64,000 nucleotides of DNA from Promicromonospora panici (GTDB taxonomy: Bacteria > Actinomycetota > Actinomycetes > Actinomycetales > Cellulomonadaceae): NCBI RefSeq assembly GCF_900608595.1, contig NZ_UWYY01000003.1, positions 310,001-374,000 on the forward strand, given 5' to 3'. The notes below the pieces were generated by a model, which was not told the DNA's origin, did no database searches, and saw only the letters and a list, made by a program, of their open reading frames with translations. The position numbers and the translations under genes are program-made. Position 1 is the stretch's first letter, and the number at the start of each line of letters is the position of its first letter. Below are positions 18,215 through 27,369 of the stretch, piece after piece.

Positions 18215-18320
18215 TTTCGAATCGCACCGGCCGGTGCAGCACGGGGCCGGCACGTACATTGATCGGTGCCAGGGAGTTAGCCATCCGGGCCGATCCGAGC
18301 TGATACCGGAAGAAGGCAGC

Positions 18321-19415
18321 ATGGACCAAAGACTTTTGCGGGCGGCCGTCGTGGGCGCCGGCTACTGGGGCCCCAACCTGGCGCGTAACTTCGCGGCGTC
18401 GGACCACTGGGAGCTCGCGGCGGTGTGCGACCTCGACGCCGACCGTGCCGCCCGGGTAGCTGGAGCACACGGTGGAGCCGACGTCGAGACGTCGCTCGCC
18501 GCGCTGCTCGACCGGGACGACATCGACGCGGTGGCCATCGCCACCCCCGCGGGGACCCATCACCCGATAGCCATGGCGGCTCTGCGGGCTGGCAAGCACG
18601 TTGTCGTCGAGAAGCCGATCGCCGACCGGACGTCGGCGGCCGTGGAGATGGTCGCGGAGGCACAGGCTCGCGGCCTGGTGCTGATGACCGACCACACCTA
18701 CTGCTACACGCCCGCGGCGCGGAAGATCCGCGAGCTGGTGGCGAACGGCGACCTCGGCGAGATCCTGTACATCGACTCGGTGCGGATCAACCTCGGTCTG
18801 GTCCAGCCCGATGTGGACGTGTTCTGGGACCTGGCGCCGCACGACCTGTCGATCATCGACTTCATCCTGCCCGGCGGACTGCGGCCGCAGTCGGTGGCCG
18901 CGCACGGCGCCGACCCGATCGGTGCCGGCAAGTCCTGCGTCGGCTACCTGGTGCTGCCCCTGCCCGGCGGCGCCGTGGCCAGCGTGCACGTGAACTGGCT
19001 CAGCCCCACCAAGGTTCGGCGCATGACCATCGGGGGGTCGCGCCGCACGCTCGTGTGGGACGACCTGAACCCGCAGCAGCGCATCAGCGTCTACGACCGC
19101 GGTGTCGACCTCGAGACCCAGGCACTCGACAGCCTGGAGCGACGGGCCGCGACCATCTCCTACCGCCTGGGCGACACCTGGTCGCCCGCCCTGGAGGAGC
19201 GCGAGGCGCTCGGAACCATGGTCGGCGAGTTCGCGGAGGCGATCCACGGCGGGCGTGTGCCGCTGACCGACGGCACGGCGGGCCTTCGTGTGCTCGACGT
19301 TCTGGAGGCCGCCGACCGTAGCCTCGCCGACGGCGGAGGCGTTTCACCGGTCCGGACGGGCGACGCCGCGGCCCTCGAGCTCGCGGGCGAGCGCATCGGT
19401 GGTGGTCGGGCATGA
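18321..19415 (+). CDS. Gfo/Idh/MocA oxidoreductase (WlbA/WbpB-like sugar dehydrogenase)
   Basis: 364 aa. N-terminal NAD(P)-binding Rossmann motif AAVVGAGYWGPNLARNF; the GYWGPN form is typical of WlbA/WbpB enzymes that oxidise C3 of UDP-GlcNAc uronate. EKPIADRT carries the family Lys, and DLAPHDLSIIDF holds the expected catalytic His/Asp region. ATG 18321 with GGAAGAAGG upstream; an earlier in-frame start at 18234 is unlikely. First gene of a run to 28587 with overlapping stops and starts. With the downstream aminotransferase and a WbpD-like acetyltransferase (40888) it suggests a 3-amino-3-deoxy sugar. The exact substrate is inferred. Confidence 0.82.
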   Translation: MDQRLLRAAVVGAGYWGPNLARNFAASDHWELAAVCDLDADRAARVAGAHGGADVETSLAALLDRDDIDAVAIATPAGTHHPIAMAALRAGKHVVVEKPIADRTSAAVEMVAEAQARGLVLMTDHTYCYTPAARKIRELVANGDLGEILYIDSVRINLGLVQPDVDVFWDLAPHDLSIIDFILPGGLRPQSVAAHGADPIGAGKSCVGYLVLPLPGGAVASVHVNWLSPTKVRRMTIGGSRRTLVWDDLNPQQRISVYDRGVDLETQALDSLERRAATISYRLGDTWSPALEEREALGTMVGEFAEAIHGGRVPLTDGTAGLRVLDVLEAADRSLADGGGVSPVRTGDAAALELAGERIGGGRA

Positions 19416-20446
19416 GCGCACTACGAGGCGCGGACGTCCTGGTCACGGGCGGCGCCGGGTTCATCGGCAGCCACCTGGTCGACGAGCTGGTGCTACGCCG
19501 CGGCGCGGCGTCGGTGACCGTCGTCGACTCGCTGGTCAACGGGCGGCGGGAGAACCTGGAGCAGCTCGCGGACGACCCCCGGCTCCGGCTCGTCACCGAG
19601 GACATCCGGAGCGACCGCGCGCTCAGCCTGGTCGACGAGGCGGACGTCGTCTTCCACCTCGCCTGCCTCGGCGTGCGGCACAGCCTGCACGACCCTCGCG
19701 AGAACCACGAGGTCAACGCGACGGCGACGCTGGAGCTGCTCGAACGAGCACGCGTCGCCGGCGTCCGCCGGTTCGTCCACGTGAGCTCCAGCGAGGTGTT
19801 CGGCACCGCGCAGTACGCCCCCATGGACGAGAAGCACCCCACCTGGCCCGAGACCGTCTACGGCGGGTCGAAGCTCGCCGGGGAGGCCTACGCACGCGCC
19901 GCGTTCCGCACCCACGGCATGCCGGCGGTCGTCGTCCGGCCCTTCAACACGTTCGGGCCGCGCAGCCACTTCGAGGGTGACAGCGGCGAGGTGCTGCCCC
20001 GGACCATCGTGCGCGCCCTGTGCGGTCTGCCTGCCTTTGTCTACGGCGACGGCGAACAGACCCGCGACTTCCTGCATGTCACGGACACGGCGCGGGCCCT
20101 GGCCGAGATCGCGGAGTGCGATGCCGCCGTCGGGCGCACCGTCAACGTCGGCTCGGGAGCCGAGCTGACCATCAACGACCTGGTCGCGACCGTCGCCCGG
20201 CTCGTGGGGCAGCCCGACCTCGAACCGGTGCGCCTGGACGCCCGACCGGGCGACGTCCGTCGCCTGCTGGTGGACAACACCCTGGTCCGGGAGCTGACGG
20301 GCTTCGAGCCGCGCACCACCTTCGAGCAGGGCGTCGCCGAGCTCGTCGAGTGGTTCCGCGGCCGGCCGGAGAGCCCCGAGGCGATGCTGGACCGGATCGA
20401 GGACCGCAACTGGGTCGCCACCGAGAGCGCCGAGGTGATCGCATGA
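19412..20446 (+). CDS. NAD-dependent epimerase/dehydratase (extended SDR)
   Basis: 344 aa. VTGGAGFIGSH is the Gly-rich NAD-binding motif; VHVSSSEVFG provides the Ser strand and VYGGSKLAGE the Tyr-x3-Lys catalytic pair near residue 150; RPFNTFGPRSHFEGDSGEV fits nucleotide-sugar binding. It acts on a nucleotide-activated sugar, either as a 4-epimerase or a 4,6-dehydratase; the motifs do not decide. ATGA overlap with the preceding dehydrogenase supports action in the same pathway. Confidence 0.85.
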   Translation: MSALRGADVLVTGGAGFIGSHLVDELVLRRGAASVTVVDSLVNGRRENLEQLADDPRLRLVTEDIRSDRALSLVDEADVVFHLACLGVRHSLHDPRENHEVNATATLELLERARVAGVRRFVHVSSSEVFGTAQYAPMDEKHPTWPETVYGGSKLAGEAYARAAFRTHGMPAVVVRPFNTFGPRSHFEGDSGEVLPRTIVRALCGLPAFVYGDGEQTRDFLHVTDTARALAEIAECDAAVGRTVNVGSGAELTINDLVATVARLVGQPDLEPVRLDARPGDVRRLLVDNTLVRELTGFEPRTTFEQGVAELVEWFRGRPESPEAMLDRIEDRNWVATESAEVIA

Positions 20447-21597
20447 CCACGACGGGAACCGGCCTGGCCCGGGTGGACGTCATGAAGCCGTGGCTCGGCC
20501 CGGAGGAGATCGCGGCGGTCGCGGAGGTGATCGAGTCGGGCTGGGTCGCCCAGGGACCACGCGTCGCGGCGTTCGAGACCGCGTTCGCGAGCGCCATGGA
20601 CGCGCGCTCCGCCGTCGCGACGTCCAGCTGCACGACGGCGCTGCACCTCGCCCTGGTGGTCGCCGGGATCGGCCCGGGAGACGACGTCGTTGTGCCGTCC
20701 TTCTCGTTCGTCGCCACGGCGAACGCACCCACGTACGTCGGAGCGCGGCCCGTGTTCGCCGACGTCGACGTCACGAGCGGCAACGTCACTGCCGAGACCG
20801 TCGCGGCGGCGCTCACCCCCGCGACGCGCGCGGTCGTGGCGGTCGACCAGGGCGGCGTACCGGTGGACCTCACGCCGATCCGCGAGCTGTGCGACCCGCT
20901 CGGCATCGTGGTGATCGAGGACGCCGCGTGCGGCGCCGGTTCGACCTACCGCGGTCGCCCCGTCGGGGCGGGTGCGGAGATCGCCGCCTGGTCCTTCCAC
21001 CCCCGCAAGATCCTCACCACCGGCGAGGGTGGGATGCTCACCACCAGCCGCCCGGAATGGGCTGCCCGTGCACGACGTCTTCGCGAGCACGCGATGAGCG
21101 TCTCCGCGGCGGACCGGCACGCGTCCCTCGTCTCGCCCGCGGAGGAGTACGAGGAGGTCGGGTTCAACTTCCGGATGACGGACCTGCAGGCCGCTGTCGG
21201 TCTGGTGCAGCTCGGCCGCCTCCCGGAGATCGTCGCCCGGCGCCGGGAGATCGCGGCTCGCTACCGGGAGGAACTCTCGGACGTGCCCGGGATCCGGCTC
21301 GTCGACGACCCCTCCTGGGGCACGAGCAACATGCAGTCGCTGTGGCTGGAGGTGCTGCCCGCGTACGGGACCGACCGGGAAGGGCTGCTGCTGTCGCTCG
21401 CCTCGGCGGGCGTCTCCGCACGGCGCGGCATCATGGCGGCACACCTGCACCCCGCGCACGCCGGACGGGACCACGCTCCGTTGCCGGTGACCGAGCGGCT
21501 CACGGCCCACACCTTGATCCTCCCCCTGTTCCACCAGATGACGGACGCCGACCTGGACCGTGTGGTCGACGTGGTCCGCAGCCACGGGAGCCAGTGA
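20443..21597 (+). CDS. DegT/DnrJ/EryC1-type sugar aminotransferase (1)
   Basis: 384 aa, PLP-dependent transaminase that converts a keto-sugar nucleotide into an amino sugar. The PLP Lys is in WSFHPRKILTTGEGGML near residue 188; IEDAACGAG holds the PLP-ring contact, and TSSCTTALHLAL the phosphate-binding region. ATGA overlap with the SDR gene. It would aminate the 3-keto or 4-keto product made by the two preceding enzymes. Confidence 0.88.
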   Translation: MTTTGTGLARVDVMKPWLGPEEIAAVAEVIESGWVAQGPRVAAFETAFASAMDARSAVATSSCTTALHLALVVAGIGPGDDVVVPSFSFVATANAPTYVGARPVFADVDVTSGNVTAETVAAALTPATRAVVAVDQGGVPVDLTPIRELCDPLGIVVIEDAACGAGSTYRGRPVGAGAEIAAWSFHPRKILTTGEGGMLTTSRPEWAARARRLREHAMSVSAADRHASLVSPAEEYEEVGFNFRMTDLQAAVGLVQLGRLPEIVARRREIAARYREELSDVPGIRLVDDPSWGTSNMQSLWLEVLPAYGTDREGLLLSLASAGVSARRGIMAAHLHPAHAGRDHAPLPVTERLTAHTLILPLFHQMTDADLDRVVDVVRSHGSQ

Positions 21598-21598
21598 G

Positions 21599-22255
21599 AT
21601 GACGGCGTCCTGGGGCGGGCCGCTGCTGCTTGTCGGTGCGAGCGGGCTGGCCCGCGAAGTGCTCCCCCTGGCGGCCGAGGCGGGCCGTCCCGTGCTCGGC
21701 GTGCTCGACGACCGGCACGCCGAGCTGCCGCCCAGCCTCGGCGGCGTGCCCGTGCTGGGGCCGGTGTCCTCCGCCGCGGCCTACCCCGACGCGGAACTGC
21801 TGCTGTGCATCGGACCTGGCGTGTCCCGTGCCGCCGTCTACGGACGGCTGGATCCCGGGTCACGGTTCGCGACCGTCGTCGACCCGTCGGTACGCAACCC
21901 CGCCGGATGCCCGGTCGGAAGCGGATCGATCCTGCTGGCCGGGGTGACCATCACCGCCGACGCCTACATCGGTGAGCACGTCGTGGCGATGCCGGGCGTG
22001 ACGGTGACCCACGACTGCGCGGTGGCCGACTTCGCCACGCTCGCGGCCGGCGTGTCGCTCGGCGGCGGCGTGCGGGTCGGCCAGGCGACCTATCTCGGCA
22101 TGAACGCCGCCGTGCGCCCGGGCGTGCGGATCGGTGCAGGCGTCGTCGTGGGCATGGGAGCCGTCGTGCTCCGCGATGTGCCGGACGGCGAGACGTGGGC
22201 CGGCGTGCCGGCGAGCGCCCTGGCCCCTCGACCGGTTACGGAGGCCCCGCGATGA
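21599..22255 (+). CDS. NeuD/PglD-type sugar O/N-acyltransferase
   Basis: 218 aa. N-terminal Rossmann-like domain (LLLVGASGLAREVLPLA), then a left-handed beta-helix of hexapeptide repeats (VGSGSILLAGVTITADAYIG onward) with His in TVTHDCAVAD, the position of the catalytic base in PglD. Acyl-CoA donor expected, with amino-sugar nucleotide as acceptor. Starts 1 nt after the aminotransferase stop, which fits N-acylation of its product. Confidence 0.85.
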   Translation: MTASWGGPLLLVGASGLAREVLPLAAEAGRPVLGVLDDRHAELPPSLGGVPVLGPVSSAAAYPDAELLLCIGPGVSRAAVYGRLDPGSRFATVVDPSVRNPAGCPVGSGSILLAGVTITADAYIGEHVVAMPGVTVTHDCAVADFATLAAGVSLGGGVRVGQATYLGMNAAVRPGVRIGAGVVVGMGAVVLRDVPDGETWAGVPASALAPRPVTEAPR

Positions 22256-23430
22256 GGGTCGTCGTCTACGTGCACCACATGGAGATCGGTGGCAGCCAGC
22301 TCAACGCGCTGGAGCTCGCCCGCGAGACGGCGGCCCGCGGGCACGACGTCGTCGTCCTCGCTCCTCCTGGAGGCGCCCTGTGGGACGTCGCCGACCGGTT
22401 CGGGCTCGACATGGTGACGCTGCCGACCCACCTGACCTGGCCGTCGCCCCGGAACATGGCGCAGGCCGTCTCCACGGTGCGCCGGCTGCGTGCCGACGTC
22501 GTGCACGCCTACGAGTGGGGGCCGGCGATCGACGTCGCCCTCGGGCCGCACCTGCTGCTGGGGACGCCCGCCGTCGTGACCACCCTGTCGATGTACGTCT
22601 CCGGCTATATCCCACGGCACGTGCCACTGATCGTCGGCACGCACCAGCTCGCGCAGGAGGCCTCCGCGAGGTATCGGCACGTGCGGCTCATGGAGCCCCC
22701 GGTCGATACCGTTGCGAACGCCCCCGGGCGGGGCGGCGGCACGGCGGCACGGGAACGGTGGGGCTTCGAGCCCGACGACGTGGTCCTGTCGGTGGTCGGC
22801 AGGCTCACCGACGACCTCGACAAGACTGCCGGCGTCCTCGACGCGATGACGCTCGTCGAGCGCGCCCGGCCGGGCAGCGCCCTGCGGCTGCTCGTGGTGG
22901 GCGACGGACCGCGGTCGGCCGACGTCGCGGCGCGTGCCGCCGCCGTCAACGGCCGAGTCAGGCGGAATGCCGTGGTGGTCGCGGGTTCGCTCGACGACCC
23001 CCGGCCGGCGTACGAGGCCGCCGACGTCGTGCTCGGCATGGGGAGCTCTGTGCTCAAGGGAATGGCGTTCGGCAAACCGGTGGTGGTCCAGGGCCAGGAG
23101 GGCTTCTGGCGGAGGCTCGGCGAGGAGACCCTCGAGACGTTCCTCGACCAGGGCTGGTACGGCTCGGGCGGCGCCGGGGTGCCGGACCTGGCCGCGGCGC
23201 TGGAGCCGCTGGTCCGCGACCAAGGCATGCGTACCCGCCTCGGCGTGTTCGGGCAGCGCGTGGTCTCCGAGCGGTTCTCGTTGACTGCCGCCGCCGGGCA
23301 GCTCGAACAGGTCTACCGCGCCGCCGCCGTGTCTGGCCGCCGTTCGGCGGTCTCCCTCGGCCGGACGGCCGCCATCGTCGCCCGCGACACTGCACGCGGG
23401 CGCCTCCGGGAGAGGCCGGTCCGTGGCTGA
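22252..23430 (+). CDS. Glycosyltransferase family 4 protein
   Basis: 392 aa, GT-B fold. N-terminus VYVHHMEIGGSQLNALELARE shows the GGSQ/GGA-type loop of GT4 enzymes; the donor domain has LSVVGRLTDDLDKTAG and VVGDGPRSADV. In the E-x7-E region the sequence reads GMGSSVLKGMAFGKPVVVQG, so the first acidic residue is replaced. This is seen in some divergent GT4s and could alter donor use. ATGA overlap with the acyltransferase gene. Confidence 0.82.
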   Translation: MRVVVYVHHMEIGGSQLNALELARETAARGHDVVVLAPPGGALWDVADRFGLDMVTLPTHLTWPSPRNMAQAVSTVRRLRADVVHAYEWGPAIDVALGPHLLLGTPAVVTTLSMYVSGYIPRHVPLIVGTHQLAQEASARYRHVRLMEPPVDTVANAPGRGGGTAARERWGFEPDDVVLSVVGRLTDDLDKTAGVLDAMTLVERARPGSALRLLVVGDGPRSADVAARAAAVNGRVRRNAVVVAGSLDDPRPAYEAADVVLGMGSSVLKGMAFGKPVVVQGQEGFWRRLGEETLETFLDQGWYGSGGAGVPDLAAALEPLVRDQGMRTRLGVFGQRVVSERFSLTAAAGQLEQVYRAAAVSGRRSAVSLGRTAAIVARDTARGRLRERPVRG

Positions 23431-24970
23431 GCGGCAGCTCCTGAGCGGCCAGGTCGGACGCGCCCTGCGCTGGAGCACCACCGGCACTCTGGCGGTGCGG
23501 CTGGGCAATCTCGGCCTCGGGATCGTGATCGCCCGCATCGTCTCGCCGGAGGAGTTCGGCCTCTACGCGATCGCCCTGACCGTGCAGAGCGTCGTCATGG
23601 CTCTGGCGGACCTCGGTCTGAGTGCCGACCTGATCCGTCACCCCGACCACGAGCGGCGGGCCGGCTCGGTCGCGACGCTCGGCCTGGTCACGGGTGGCGC
23701 CTTGACCGTCGCCGCAGCGCTGTCCGCACCCGCGCTGGCGACGGCGATGGGCGGGCCGGGCGCGGCGGGGCCCATCGCGATCCTCGCTGGGACGTTCCTG
23801 CTCGCCGGAATCGGCGTGGTCCCGTTCGCCACGCTCCAGCGGCGGCTCGACCAGCGTGGCCTGTTTCGCTCCAACGCCGTCGACTTCGGCGTCGGCGCCG
23901 TGGTGACCCTCGTCCTGGCGGCGTTCGGCCACGGACTGATCGGCCTGGCCGTGGGCCGGGTGGCCGGTCAGGCAAGCGGCGTCCTGGTGCAGTTCTGGCT
24001 CACGCGCACGCTGCCACGGCTCTCGTGGGACCGGACGGTCGCGCGGTCGGTCCTGGCGTTCGGGCTGCCCGTCGCGGCGGCGAACCTGCTGTCCTGGGTG
24101 CTGCTGTCGGTCGACCGGGTGGTGCTCGGCAACACGGCCGGCGCCGTCGAGCTGGGGTACTACGTGCTCGCGGCGAACATCTCGACGTGGCCCATGACCC
24201 TGGTGGGCCAGGTGCTGCGGTCGGTGACGCTGCCCGCCTTCTCCCGCGTCCGCGAGCGCGCGAAGGCGGCGCTCGTGCCCCTGCTCGGACCGGTGTGGTG
24301 GGCCGTCGCCGCCGCTGCCGCGATGCTCGCCGCGCTGGCCCACCCGGTGGTGGTGCTGGTCTACGGCGCGCGGTGGGAACCGGCGGTGCAGGTCCTGGTG
24401 CCGCTCGCGACGGTGGGTGCCGTGCGCGTCATCGCCGACGTCCTGGCCGGCTACCTGTACGCGCTGGGCCGCTCCCGCGGCGTCCTCGTGGTCCAGACGG
24501 TCTGGCTGGTGGCTCTCGTCCCAGCCGTCGTAGTGGGCGCGCAGGTCGGCGGCGGCGTCGGCGTCGGTGTCGCGCAGGCCATCGTGGCGGTGGTCGTGCT
24601 GGTACCCGCCTACCTCGTGCTGCTGCGCCGGTCGCGGGACGAGGTCGGGGCGCTCGTCCGCGCGCTCGTCGTGCCGGCACTCGCCGCGGCGGGCGCGGTC
24701 CTCGCGGGCATGCTCGTCGCCGACCGCGTGGCCGGCCCGATCCTGGGCGGTCTGCTCGGCGGTGCGACGACGCTGGTGTGCTACCTGGCCACGACCGTCG
24801 TCTGGGTCCTGCCGCGCTGGCGCGCCGCCCGGGTGGCCCTCGACGAGCCGGACGACACTCCGGACAGCACGCCCGCCGGCGAGCTGGACGACGAATCGCT
24901 CGCCGAACCGGCAGATGTCGCAGCGGCACCCGCTGCCCCCGCCGCCCGACCGAGAGGAACGACCCCATGA
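23423..24970 (+). CDS. Polysaccharide flippase (Wzx/MATE-like, Polysacc_synt family)
   Basis: 515 aa with about 12-14 membrane segments; N-terminal GRALRWSTTGTLAVRLGNLGLGIVIARIVSPEEFGLYA is typical of PST-type flippases that carry undecaprenyl-linked repeat units across the membrane. The last 60 residues are an acidic Ala/Pro-rich cytosolic tail. GTG start at 23423 lies inside the preceding GT4 gene (8-nt overlap). With the polymerase at 30243 this defines a Wzx/Wzy system. Confidence 0.88.
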   Translation: MAERQLLSGQVGRALRWSTTGTLAVRLGNLGLGIVIARIVSPEEFGLYAIALTVQSVVMALADLGLSADLIRHPDHERRAGSVATLGLVTGGALTVAAALSAPALATAMGGPGAAGPIAILAGTFLLAGIGVVPFATLQRRLDQRGLFRSNAVDFGVGAVVTLVLAAFGHGLIGLAVGRVAGQASGVLVQFWLTRTLPRLSWDRTVARSVLAFGLPVAAANLLSWVLLSVDRVVLGNTAGAVELGYYVLAANISTWPMTLVGQVLRSVTLPAFSRVRERAKAALVPLLGPVWWAVAAAAAMLAALAHPVVVLVYGARWEPAVQVLVPLATVGAVRVIADVLAGYLYALGRSRGVLVVQTVWLVALVPAVVVGAQVGGGVGVGVAQAIVAVVVLVPAYLVLLRRSRDEVGALVRALVVPALAAAGAVLAGMLVADRVAGPILGGLLGGATTLVCYLATTVVWVLPRWRAARVALDEPDDTPDSTPAGELDDESLAEPADVAAAPAAPAARPRGTTP

Positions 24971-26160
24971 CCGAGACCGTGGGCCAGACCGTGGCCACGA
25001 CTTCCCCTGCACCCGAGCGGCACCCGGTGCCGTTCCTGGACCTGCAGGCGCAGACAGACGCGATCCAGCAAGAGGTCCGCGAGCGCTGGGACCAGGTCCT
25101 GGGCACCTCCGGGTTCGTGCTCGGGCCGGACGTCGAGCGGTTCGAGCGGGAGTTCGCCGCCTACTCGGGGGCGCAGCATGCCATCGGAGTCGGGAACGGG
25201 ACGGACGCATTGGAGATCGCCTTCCAGGCCGCGGGCATCGGCCCCGGCGACGAGGTGATCGTCCCGGCCAACACGTTCTTCGCGACGGCGGAGGCCGTGC
25301 TGCGCTGCGGCGCGACGCTGGTCCCCGCGGACGTCGACGACGACTACCTGCTGGACCCGCAGGACGTCGCGGAGCGGCTGACCGCGCGGACCCGTGCGGT
25401 CGTCGCCGTCCACCTGTACGGGCAGATGGCGCCTGTGGCGCGGCTGCGCGAGGTGGTGGGGCCCGACATCCTCCTGGTCGAGGACGCCGCCCAGTCCCAG
25501 GGCGCCGACCGGGACGGTCTCCGCTCCGGCGGAGCGGGCGACGTGGCCGCCACGAGCTTCTACCCCGGCAAGAACCTGGGAGCGTTCGGCGACGGCGGTG
25601 CGGTACTGACGTCCGCGGACGACGTCGCCGAACGCGCCCGCCGGCTGCGCAACCACGGCGGCGTCGGCCGGTATGAGCACCTGGAGGTCGGGACCAACTC
25701 GCGCCTCGACGCGCTGCAGGCCGCCGTCCTGTCCGTGAAGCTGACCCGGCTCGACGCCTGGAACGCGCAGCGGTCGGCGGCCGCGGCCCGATACGGGGCC
25801 TTGTTGGCAGACGCGTTCGGTGACGTGCCCGAGGTGGTGGCACCACGCGAGCTGCCGGGAGCCACACACGTATGGCACCTGTACGTGGTGCGGACACCGG
25901 ACCGGCCGATGGTCTCGGAGGCGCTGGCCGCGGCCGGGATCGGGCACGGTATCCACTACCCGGCCCCGGTCCACCTGCTTCCGGCGACGGCGCACCTGGG
26001 CCTGCGCCCCGGCACCGCCCCGCGCGCCGAGGCGGACGCCGGCCGGATCCTGTCGCTGCCGATGTTCCCCGGTATCACCCCGGCGCAGCAGGAGCGCGTG
26101 GTCGGCACGCTGCGGTCGGCCGTGACCGGACGGCGCGCGCGTCCGGCGGTGGTCGTATGA
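24967..26160 (+). CDS. DegT/DnrJ/EryC1-type sugar aminotransferase (2)
   Basis: 397 aa, PLP-dependent. The Lys lies in SFYPGKNLGAFGDGGA (about residue 204); VEDAAQSQGA and NGTDALEIAF are the other PLP signatures. It matches the classical StrS/WecE/WbpE pattern more closely than the copy at 20443, so the cluster may make two amino sugars, or aminate two positions of one. The first 20 residues are a variable Thr/Ala leader. ATGA overlap with the flippase gene. Confidence 0.88.
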   Translation: MTETVGQTVATTSPAPERHPVPFLDLQAQTDAIQQEVRERWDQVLGTSGFVLGPDVERFEREFAAYSGAQHAIGVGNGTDALEIAFQAAGIGPGDEVIVPANTFFATAEAVLRCGATLVPADVDDDYLLDPQDVAERLTARTRAVVAVHLYGQMAPVARLREVVGPDILLVEDAAQSQGADRDGLRSGGAGDVAATSFYPGKNLGAFGDGGAVLTSADDVAERARRLRNHGGVGRYEHLEVGTNSRLDALQAAVLSVKLTRLDAWNAQRSAAAARYGALLADAFGDVPEVVAPRELPGATHVWHLYVVRTPDRPMVSEALAAAGIGHGIHYPAPVHLLPATAHLGLRPGTAPRAEADAGRILSLPMFPGITPAQQERVVGTLRSAVTGRRARPAVVV

Positions 26161-27356
26161 GCACCGGGACCATGGGCACCGGGGTGCTCGACCGGGCGGC
26201 CGCCGCCTGGCGCGCGTGGGTGGACCGGAACGCGACCGGCGGCCGAGGTGCCGCGCTGGGATGGTGGGTCCGGTCCCCGTTGGCCCCGCGGACGGTCCGC
26301 CGGCGACCGCCGGCGGCCCCCGAGTCCCGGACGCGTGTCTCGGTGGTGGTGCCGTGCTACGACTACGGCCGGTTCCTGCCGCAGACGGTCGGCAGCCTCG
26401 TGAGCCAGGAGGGCGTGGACGTCGAGGTGATCATCGTCGACGACGCCTCCACGGACGACAGCCTCGCGGTCGCCCGCGAACTGGCCGACCGCCACCCGGG
26501 CGTCCGGGTCGTCGCGAACGAACGCAACGCCGGGCAGGTCGAGTCGTTCAACCGCGGCTGGCAACACAGCACCGGCGAGCTCGTGGTCCGCCTGGACGCC
26601 GACGACATGCTGCCCCCGGGCGCGCTCGCACGGGCCGCGGCCGTGCTGGAGCAGCATCCGGAGGTCGGGCTGGTCTACGGCCACCCCCAGCACTTCGACG
26701 ACGGAACCGTGCCGCGACCGGCGCTCGGGGACCTGACCTGGACGGTCTGGGACGGACGCGCGTGGCTCGGCGAGCGCTGCCGCACCGGGGTCAGCTGCAT
26801 CACGTCCCCCGAGGTGGTCATGCGGTCCGACCTGCTCAAGGACGTCGGCCCGCTCGACCCGGAGCTCCGGTTCACGATGGACGTGGAGATGTGGCTGCGG
26901 CTCGCCGCCGTGCGGGACGTGGCCTACGTGGGCGGCGCCGACCAGGCCCTGCACCGCGAGCACGACGGCAGCCTGAGCGTGAACGAGGGGTCCGGCGCAC
27001 TGCTGGACCTGCGGGCCCGCGCGGACGCGTACGACCGGCTGTTCGCCAACGTCGGCGACCGGCTCCCGGACGCCCAGAGCCTGCACGACCGGGCCCGGGC
27101 CGCCCTGGCTCGCGACGCGCTGCGCTACGCGGCGGCCGCCGCCGACCGGCGGGAGTCGCCCGCCGACTACCTGGAGCTCGCCACCGAGGTCTGGCCACCG
27201 GCCGGCGACTGGCGGTGGACGGGGCGTGTGCGACGACGGGCCGAGCGCTCCCGGCGAGCGGGAAGTGCCGGGCAGGTCGGAGTCACGGTCCGCCGCGTGG
27301 CTCGCCGTGCCCGGGCCGAGCTGATGTACCTGCGCTGGGCGACGTCCGGGCTGTGA
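26157..27356 (+). CDS. Glycosyltransferase family 2 protein
   Basis: 399 aa, GT-A fold. After a 60-residue basic N-terminal extension comes VSVVVPCYDYGRFLPQTVGSL, VIIVDDASTDDS, and the metal-binding VRLDADDMLPPG (D-x-D). The TMDVEMWLRLAA segment fits the acceptor region. C-terminal 150 residues are helical and Arg/Ala-rich. ATGA overlap with aminotransferase 2. Likely adds one sugar of the repeat unit at the cytosolic face. Confidence 0.87.
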   Translation: MSTGTMGTGVLDRAAAAWRAWVDRNATGGRGAALGWWVRSPLAPRTVRRRPPAAPESRTRVSVVVPCYDYGRFLPQTVGSLVSQEGVDVEVIIVDDASTDDSLAVARELADRHPGVRVVANERNAGQVESFNRGWQHSTGELVVRLDADDMLPPGALARAAAVLEQHPEVGLVYGHPQHFDDGTVPRPALGDLTWTVWDGRAWLGERCRTGVSCITSPEVVMRSDLLKDVGPLDPELRFTMDVEMWLRLAAVRDVAYVGGADQALHREHDGSLSVNEGSGALLDLRARADAYDRLFANVGDRLPDAQSLHDRARAALARDALRYAAAAADRRESPADYLELATEVWPPAGDWRWTGRVRRRAERSRRAGSAGQVGVTVRRVARRARAELMYLRWATSGL

Positions 27357-27369
27357 CCGAGGAGACCTC

